From Bedellia somnulentella (taxonomy: Eukaryota; Arthropoda; Insecta; Lepidoptera; Bedelliidae): a DNA stretch of 64,000 nucleotides. The translations under genes and the position numbers were made by a program. The notes below the pieces were generated by a model. That model saw only the letters and a list, made by a program, of their open reading frames with translations. It was not told the origin of the DNA and searched no databases. Location: assembly GCA_963576735.1 (NCBI GenBank), contig OY755173.1:13362873-13426872 (forward strand), written 5' to 3'. Shown here in pieces: positions 57,660 to 64,000 of the stretch; within the stretch, counting starts at the first letter, position 1; every line of letters starts with the position of its first letter.

Positions 57660-57812
57660 TTCTAGAGTTAATAGTTCCGTGTAGTGGTACACGACAACGG
57701 TTGGCAAGCACTGAGTGGCGCAGGAGTGGTCCCCCACTCGAGCTTGCGCGGTGGAGGCGCGGCGGCGACGGCGGCAGCGACGGCGGCGATGGCGTTGCTC
57801 TAGGGTAGTTAC
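57660..57812. promoter_or_regulatory. GC-rich island with GGCGAC-type repeats
   Basis: A sharp GC-rich block in AT-rich surroundings: GCTTGCGCGGTGGAGGCGCG, GCGGCGACGGCGGCAGCGAC, GGCGGCGATGGCG. On the minus strand CTCAGTGC gives an initiator-like TCAGT. It may be a promoter with a 5' UTR or a GC-rich coding exon. No splice site could be fixed confidently. Confidence 0.35.
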
Positions 57813-58528
57813 TACGAAACTTCAATGAAAAAATTTGTGGATAGAATGTAAGAATTGTATTTTTTTATTAATATGAAGATTTTGATTGTATTTGTCATAA
57901 CTTAAGCTAGAGCTCGGTTTTTTTAGATCCTCAGTTAGTTTGGTGAATTTTTTCAGGATTCTACTGTGAAGTATACTTACCTTTACAACTAAAGAAGTAT
58001 AAATTAGGCATTCAAGAAAAACCTTTCATTTTATTCTCTCACTACACTTTCTTTAAAAAATCTCTTGGTTAAACTCAAACTCAAATTAAGAATATTCTCT
58101 TTTTACAATAAAAATAATAACGACGTTTTAATCATCAATATAAAAATCCGTATCTAATTGATAAAAACTTAAACCTTCGAATTATTTCCTAGTTTTGTTC
58201 ACGTTATATTTATAAACTGAACTCAAGGACCGATACAATAATATAATATGTAAAACCATTCATTTAGTAAAAAGGTTGAAATTAACATTCAGCTAAATAT
58301 TCAGAAGTCCCGTGTTTTCATGTGATCCATCAATATCACATTCGTGAAATCCTATTACCTTCAGTCTTATTATTTTTAATTGTGTAAAATTATTTTTATA
58401 AATCAATCATGTTTAATTAGTAATGTTCGGATCACAATTCCTGCATGCAATATTAATTACACAGTATTTATTTGTAACTCCATACTTAAATAATTGTATT
58501 TAATGTACAGTTTAGCACTACACAATCT
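57813..58528. other. AT-rich stretch, nothing recognised
   Basis: No ORF or repeat is supported. Confidence 0.5.
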
Positions 58529-58760
58529 CCGTGTAGTGCCGGCTTAGAATGTCACTAACCCTTTCTACCCACGGGTGTCTTAAGAGGCGACTAAGGGTGT
58601 AGGGTTTTTTTAAGTGGTTTTTTGGCGATGATGTCAGAAACCCATCACCAAAGATACTTTATTTCTACCATCTTCTCCCCTATCGACTTCTATGTGGCTG
58701 GAGAGTTTCTACCTCTGAAGCTCTGGCTACCACTTTTTGGGATTTATGGGCGTGAGCGTA
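58529..58760 (+). repeat. R1, near full length
   Basis: CCGTGTAGTGCCGGCTTAGA, GGTGTCTTAAGAGGCGACTA, CATCACCAAAGATACTTTA, CTCTGGCTACCACTTTTTGG and GATTTATGGGCGTGAGCG. Confidence 0.88.
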
Positions 58761-59085
58761 TTGTATTAAATTAGCTGTTTATTTAGATCTAGTTCTTATT
58801 TATTTGGCATTTTTGCCCAGAATTAATAATGAAGGGTGGATGGGAGGTTTTCAACATAAAATCCTCATATACGAGTACACTGATAATCAATATAACTTGC
58901 ATCAATAGTTATTGAGAATTATTTGCAAGAGAAGGTGAATTTTGCTTCTATGTCTGGTGAAAGAAAGTCAATCGTAAAGGATTCATACAGTAAAAGCAAG
59001 TGCAACCAAGGTAAAGTGAAGAGAAAAAAGAAATAAATATATACATACCAGCTATTAGAAATAGATAAGAACGCTTTTGTAAAGG

Positions 59086-59200
59086 CATACATACATACAT
59101 ACATATATTCACGGCTTTAATTCCCTAGAAAGGGTAGCCAGAGCCAAGGAATTATAAATTCCTCAGCCACTTTTGGAAGTTGCGTGGGGAATAGATTAAG
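59086..59200 (-). repeat. R1 3' half with (CATA)n tail
   Basis: CATACATACATACATATATT, CACGGCTTTAATTCCCTAG, GGGTAGCCAGAGCCAAGGA and CACTTTTGGAAGTTGCGTGG. Confidence 0.88.
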
Positions 59201-60040
59201 CTCTAAGTAGCCTATTTATAAAAGCGGTAAGTGGTTGATGTAAGAAAGTTTTATTTTTTATACTACTTAATGTTAGGAATCTCAATTCCTTTTAGTGGAA
59301 TCATGAAAATATTTATATTAAACATATTGCATTATAAAAATAACGTCTCATCGACGTTATTGAGTATTTTTTAAACAAAGTAATGTTGTCGAACGGTGAT
59401 TCATTAGACATCAGTAAAAGGTTTAATTAACTTATGAGGTAGTAGTAGCTTACGTCATAATCAATAAAAAGTAATTAAATTTACACTGATGTAATTACTA
59501 TCGGTTGAAAAACTAAACTTTTATTTGAGAATTCGGATTACGAATTGTGTGGTTCCTCTCCGGAATTAAACAATAAAATAAAAAAGGATTTGGAGAATTT
59601 TGTCTATGTTTGCTTTATTTTCATTTATTATTTATTTCAAAAAAATATTAGACAGTAAAAGATAAATATCGACATATAAAAGCACCCAAAGAAAAAAATA
59701 TTGTATTTTTTTTCCACTGCCTGTTTTACTGTTTCACAGTAGTCTACCAAAAATATGGTGGTCCCTTCCACTGAGACAAGATGATATCCCAAATGCAACC
59801 TGCGTCTATGCACTCTCGCTTTTTTCATTACATTAAAAACACCTACCTGCATCTCGCATTGTTCCGTTATCTCATCTCAGCTCTTTATGTTCATCTATTG
59901 TTTTTTTATATCGTCAGGTAGTTTTGTTTTTTGTGAAGGCGTTTCTTCGTCATTGCAGTTTTTTGTATACATTATACTGGACACAAAAACTCGTGGCAGC
60001 TCACATCAAGTTTTCTCTTCCGTTTACTCTGTAAATATAT
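59201..60040. other. Non-coding stretch, nothing recognised
   Basis: The short ORFs at 59637-59852 (-) and 59887-60075 (+) lack motifs and overlap AT-rich or R1 DNA. Confidence 0.5.
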
Positions 60041-60284
60041 CCTACATACATTTACTCACGACTATAAATCCCTAGAAGTGGTAGCCAGAGCTAGGGAATA
60101 AGAATTTCCTTAGCCACTTTTGGAAGTTGCGTGGGGAAAAGATGATGAAATAAAGGTTGTTGGTGATGGGTCTCCAACCGCATCGCCCAATAATCCCTTA
60201 AAAGCCCCAATACCGTTAGACGCCTCTTACGTACACCCACCGGAAGAAATGGGGTAGTGCTATTCTAAGCCGACACTACACGGC
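60041..60284 (-). repeat. R1, full length, minus orientation
   Basis: ACTCACGACTATAAATCCC, GGTAGCCAGAGCTAGGGAA, GTTGGTGATGGGTCTCCAAC, CATCGCCCAATAATCCCTTA and AAGCCGACACTACACGGCG. It differs little from 56882-57139, suggesting recent copies. Confidence 0.92.
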
Positions 60285-60529
60285 GTTATATAATATATAT
60301 ATGACTTAAATCATATTTTTTAAATACTTACTTATACTCATGCCCATTATTCCCATTGGGGTAGGCAGAGACTATCTTGACAAACTTCTCTTGCTTCCCT
60401 CACATTAATCCCTCTTTTATTCGTCTCACTTTGGACACCCACCTTTATAAAGTTGTTTTTGTCTTTAGTTGCTTTCCAAATAAAAAAAATATGGTAGAGG
60501 ACACTGACATCAGTAAGGTGTTAAGAAGC

Positions 60530-60610
60530 AAGGAAAGACAAATTTCGCATCAGTGGTTATTGTGGCACCATACCACGGATGTCGCAGGTTTAAGTCCCGC
60601 TGGAGTTGAA
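60530..60610 (+). repeat. tRNA-like SINE head, truncated by R1
   Basis: CATCAGTGGTTATTGTGGCA (A-box region) and GTCGCAGGTTTAAGTCCCG (B box) have tRNA-like spacing. The following R1 copy starts 25 bp later. Confidence 0.5.
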
Positions 60611-60634
60611 GTTTTTATTTCCTTAATTGATTAC

Positions 60635-60883
60635 ATACATACATACATATACTCACGGATATAAATCCCTTAGCGGGGTAGCCAGAGCTTTGGAATGAAA
60701 AATTCCTCAGCCACTTTTGGAAGCTGATTGGGAAAAGATGGTTATAATAAATGTTTTTGGTGACGGGTCTCCAACCACATCGCTCAAAAATCACTTAAAA
60801 AGCCCCTATACCCTTAGTCGCTTCTTACGATCACCCACGGGTAGAAATGGGGTAGTGTTATTCTAAGCCGACACTACACGGCA
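60635..60883 (-). repeat. R1, full length, minus orientation
   Basis: CATACATACATACATATACT, CACGGATATAAATCCCTTAG, TTTTGGTGACGGGTCTCCAA and AAGCCGACACTACACGGCA. It lies in the same orientation 350 bp from the previous copy. Confidence 0.92.
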
Positions 60884-61245
60884 TAATTAACTGATTAGTA
60901 AATGAAATTTCCAGTCTATTAAAATTATATTTCTCTTCAAGCTTAAACCGACTTATATAATTGTATTATTAACAAATTCATGTATGGCGGACCACTTTTA
61001 ACAAATTTAAATTACAGAATGACTGAAGTTTGGCCAAATTCAAAATAGGACCGTACTGCTAAGGCTTCGCTTAACATCTGTTTGTCCGACTGTCACAGGC
61101 TGTGTCTCATGAACAGTGATAGTAAGACCGTTGTTTTTTACCACATAGTGTATGTGTTGTTACTATAGGGAAAATACTAAGTTTGGTTAAAAGTTATATT
61201 AAAAGAGCTCCCATACAACAGGCATTAGTTTTGCCGTTTTAAATG

Positions 61246-61485
61246 AATAAATATATACGGACATATTATATACAGATCAAGTTAGCCCCAAACTAACTCA
61301 AACTTTTACGATGGGATACTAGCTCAACGAAATATTTAATAATATATAATACACATATAAATAAAATCAAACACTAAGAAACAATCATTTATGCTCATCA
61401 CATAAATGTTGCTCTCACCGGGGATCGAACCCGTAACCTCCAGACCGACAAAGCTAGTCACCTATACACTAGGCCACTGAGACAT
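61246..61485 (-). repeat. tRNA-derived SINE (family C), minus orientation
   Basis: The minus-strand head is at 61413-61485: AGTGGCCTAGTGTATAGGTG (A box) and TACGGGTTCGATCCCCGGTG (B box). The body (61246-61412) matches the Rif1 intron fragment at 2208-2350. The intact B box suggests a fairly young copy. Confidence 0.78.
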
Positions 61486-61770
61486 TAAAGATCCTTGTGC
61501 TGACCCTTCGAGCGTAAGTACACTCACACTTGGTCATTTTTGGATAATCATGTCATTAAGCATTAGTATTATTGCTTGTGAAAGTATGCAGAGGAAAGAC
61601 AATCAAATAGATAATCTAGATGCCACAACAGTTTGATACGTCGTTATGCAATATAGTTATGTGCGCTCCAGTTTAGATCAAGCATTTGGAATACTACGCT
61701 GTTGTTACGTATTTGGGTTTTTTCCTGTGATGATACAAGGGTGCTATATATCTTGTCATTTTTGATTCTT

Positions 61771-61998
61771 TTTGCTGTGTAATGCTGGCTTAGAGTATCA
61801 CTATCTCTTTTTACTCACAGCTGTCGTAAGTAAGGGAATGGGGCTTTTTTAAGTGGTAAGTATTTGGGCGATGCGGTTGGAGACCCATTACCAACGATAC
61901 TTTATTTCTACCATCTTGTCCCCTATCAATTCTAGCTCTTAAGTTCTGGCTACTCCTTTCTGGGATATATGACCGTGAGTTTATTTATGTACGTATGA
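61771..61998 (+). repeat. R1, nearly full length
   Basis: TGCTGTGTAATGCTGGCTTA, GGTTGGAGACCCATTACCAA and ACTCCTTTCTGGGATATATG, with a deletion where CAAAAGTGGCTGAGG should be. Confidence 0.85.
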
Positions 61999-62016
61999 TT
62001 TTTGATTCTTTATTCA

Positions 62017-62120
62017 ACAGTCTTTCTCCCACTCAGCTTCCAAATGTGGCCGAGGAATATCTAATTCTAAAGTTCTGTCCCTTTTTGGGATTTATAGCCG
62101 TGATTATATGTATGTATGAT
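62017..62120 (+). repeat. R1 3' half
   Basis: CACTCAGCTTCCAAATGTGG, CCGAGGAATATCTAATTC, GGGATTTATAGCCGTGATTA and TATGTATGTATGAT. Confidence 0.85.
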
Positions 62121-62129
62121 AAACAATAA

Positions 62130-62300
62130 TGTTGATAGGCCCACCCCATAGATGTACTAAAAAAACGTTTCTAGTACATCTATGGCCCGCCCCCTATCAC
62201 GTGAGTGCACAGTCCGAGCAAAATGTGGGTTTTTCGAATACCAGTTGACACTAATGTCACGTGATTTTAAGATTCCGAGTGAACGTTTTACCTTGTGTTT
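62130..62300 (+). repeat. SINE-B copy with a palindromic insertion
   Basis: TTGATAGGCCCACC is interrupted, then CCCGCCCCCTATCACGTGAG, GTGGGTTTTTCGAATACCAG and TGTCACGTGATTTTAAG continue the SINE-B body. The interruption is described at 62146-62185. Confidence 0.75.
62146..62185. mobile_element. 40-bp palindromic insertion inside SINE-B
   Basis: CCATAGATGTACTA (62146-62159) and TAGTACATCTATGG (62172-62185) are perfect 14-bp arms around a 12-base loop. Other SINE-B copies read straight through this point (GGCCTGCCCCCTATC). Confidence 0.75.
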
Positions 62301-62539
62301 TAAGATGCAAATCAAAATTTATATTTAATTTTTATTGAAGAGGTGACGCTTGTCTTGTACTAGGTAGTTTCATTTTCAACTGGTTCTGTTGTGAGAAGGT
62401 GTGTTATGATATTGACCGATGTGTGTATGTACGTAAGGTTATCTGCTCAGCTACAACTTTTATACTACTTGTGACAATTAGAAAAATAAGATATCGTTAG
62501 AAGCGTGTTTTGTAAAAGAAACAAATGAGCACTAGCTTT

Positions 62540-62750
62540 CACCATAATCCAAAAACGAGCCACATTTGGAAGTTGATATGGGACAAGATGGTAAAAATAA
62601 AGTATCGTTGGTAAAGTTTCTTCACTTCAACCGCATCGCTCAAAAACCACTTAAAAATCCCCATGATCCTAGGCACCTCTTACGACACCCGTGGATGTAA
62701 AGAGGGGGGGGGGGGTAGTGACATACATTCTAAAACGGCACTACTCGGCA
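62540..62750 (-). repeat. R1, minus orientation, with a poly(G) expansion
   Basis: GAGCCACATTTGGAAGTTGA, CAACCGCATCGCTCAAAAAC and TCTTACGACACCCGTGGATG, then a run of 13 or so G (about 62704-62716) where other copies have GGGG, then TAGTG and CGGCACTACTCGGCA. Confidence 0.82.
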
Positions 62751-63134
62751 AGTATGTTTTTCGCATTACGAGTAACCATTAATAGTCCTATTTTCATAAT
62801 TACAAAAATGTATATCTTATTTGTACTGATTAACCGATTAAGCTTAAGTGCATTCAAATGTAATCAGTTATTAATAATCAAAATAGTTAATTCTTTGAAT
62901 GATTGGACTAAACGCTAAGATACCGATCTTATGTTTCTGAATCGTACTGTCATTTTTGATGTAGGTATCAATATCAATACATAGTATAAAACAAAGTCGC
63001 TTTCGCTGTATGTCCGTATGTATGCTTAGATCTTTAAAACTACGCAACGGATTTTGATGCGGTTTTTTTTAATAGATAGAGTGATTCTAAAGGAAGGTTT
63101 GTATGTATAATAAATGCATAATATAGCAGAGGAA

Positions 63135-63648
63135 AGCTACGTCCACACTGTGCCTTTTTTTGTTCAATAAGGGCATGCGTCATAGCGCAGTCAACAGCGC
63201 ACGTGAGGCATGCCCTTAATGCATGCGCGATGACAGTTGAAAGCGGAGCGCGCGCTGTGTTGCAAGTTATCCGGTGTCGGGTGGATTTCTGTGCGTCTTA
63301 GCGTTCAACAACAAGATGGTGGACGAAGAAAAAGATTTGACATTAAGTTTTTTTGAAGATTACAGAAGCTTTCCACAACTCTGGGATCCTAACAATAAAC
63401 TTTACACGAATAAAGTAAAGAGGAACGATGGTTTTTTTTTCTGGTATTTCTTATGACCAAGTAAGCTGCATATATTCCCCCAAGTAAAATATTGTCATCG
63501 CACATGTTTCCAACAGAAACTCAAACTACGAATAAAGTATGGTGTTGGTTTCAATTAACGCATTCACTTATTGTAAGCGTCAATTGAAAGTTGAATAGAA
63601 AGATGAAGACGAAAGTTGAAGATGAAAAGGCACAGTGTGGACGTAGCT
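63135..63648 (+). mobile_element. DNA transposon derivative with 24-bp perfect inverted ends and a MADF-like peptide
   Basis: AGCTACGTCCACACTGTGCC plus TTTT (63135-63158) is exactly mirrored at 63625-63648. Subterminally, AAGGGCATGCG and GAGGCATGCCCTT form another inverted pair. The interior carries the 63274-63456 ORF. PIF/Harbinger elements often carry a MADF/Myb-like second protein, so this may be a deletion derivative of one. Target-site duplication is not clear. Confidence 0.78.
63316..63456 (+). pseudogene. MADF-like domain fragment in a transposon
   Basis: From ATG 63316 (MVDEEKDLTLSFFEDYRS), FFEDYRSFPQLWDPNNKLYT and NKVKRNDG resemble the first half of an Adf-1-type MADF domain (aromatic and acidic start, LWD, then Y-x-N-x-x-x-R). 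After KRNDG the frame runs into a poly(T) stretch encoding FFFWYFL and ends, so the domain is truncated. The ORF extends upstream to 63274 without family similarity. MADF domains bind DNA. The fragment is unlikely to be functional. Confidence 0.5.
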
Positions 63649-64000
63649 ATTCACTGATAAATTTAAAGGTTTCTAATGTGATGTCGTAAATAAGCACGTT
63701 TTTTTGCGCTTATATTGCAAACGCTGGCTGAACCCTACGAGATAGACCAATATAATTTACTACAGTATTGTTCACCTTAAAAAGTTCAACAAAAAAGTGC
63801 GCGATGGTATATGTCTATCTCTTAGGGATAACCCAGCATAACCATTTTTATTCTTTAATAAAAAATGGTTATTTACGAAGTGATTTTAAACAATACAGCA
63901 TTAATCCTTATCCAATTAAGTACCTTAAATAAATTGTGCATTTATTATAGATCAATATGCTTTTTACAGCATGTAATTTAAGTGAATATTACCGAAGATA
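63649..64000. other. Right edge, nothing recognised
   Basis: A mirrored pair GAGATAGAC (about 63740) and GTCTATCTC (about 63812) with GCTGG.../...CCAGC outside it (63725, 63831) hints at another small foldback. Not pursued further. Confidence 0.3.

Noticed and set aside
57631..57825. A Pro/Ser/Arg-rich minus ORF over the GC island
   Set aside because: Its composition is what GC-rich triplet repeats give in any frame; no start context, splice site or homology supports coding.
59637..60075. Short ORFs on both strands
   Set aside because: No recognisable domain; they overlap AT-rich or R1 sequence.
61413..61485. A possible minus-strand tRNA gene
   Set aside because: It continues directly into a SINE body that also occurs at 2208-2350, so it is a SINE head.

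Overview
The window looks like nuclear DNA of a lepidopteran insect (moth or butterfly). It is AT-rich, its genes have short exons with GT-AG introns, and the dispersed repeats are of kinds I know from Lepidoptera: tRNA-headed SINEs with a core containing CGTGAGGAAACC, elements bounded by AGGGTTCCGTA with (ACGG)n runs, and SINE-like units with (TATG)n tails. I cannot name the species from sequence alone.

Two host genes lie at the left end and point toward each other. Positions 1-4213 (+) hold the last three coding exons of a Rif1-like gene (telomere and replication-timing regulator); its 5' part lies outside the window. Positions 8933-19357 (-) hold a complete ten-exon coding sequence for a Patched-related (Ptr) RND/sterol-sensing-domain membrane protein. 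The exon lengths sum to 3186 nt, exactly 1061 codons plus a stop, so the splice model is self-consistent. Its start codon directly follows a splice acceptor, so a non-coding first exon and the promoter must lie further right, possibly beyond 20 kb. Between the two genes are SINEs, MITEs and a decayed LINE tail.

From 19.4 kb to 64 kb I find no certain host gene. The region is intron or intergenic DNA filled with transposable elements. The largest are: (a) a hAT element at about 21401-26080 whose ZMYM1-like transposase is nearly complete but broken by one TGA codon, a frameshift and a 250-bp insertion; (b) an element around 43.1-45.3 kb with an intact 560-codon ORF flanked by diverged inverted repeats, whose protein belongs to a multicopy arthropod family with no assigned function that I know of and has a plausible DDE/RNase-H-like layout; (c) a 5'-truncated jockey-like LINE at 53.5-54.35 kb (-). 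Around these are at least eight MITE or foldback elements, one with a MADF-like peptide, three GGTTCCGTA elements, several tRNA-derived SINEs and about 22 copies of one SINE-like family, here called R1, concentrated in 56.9-62.8 kb.

The best candidate for something undescribed is element (b): an apparently intact, single-exon, Cys-rich, DDE-like protein inside inverted repeats. Two GC-rich islands (about 38.93-39.02 kb and 57.66-57.81 kb) are the best candidates for promoters or first exons, but nothing links them to a gene.
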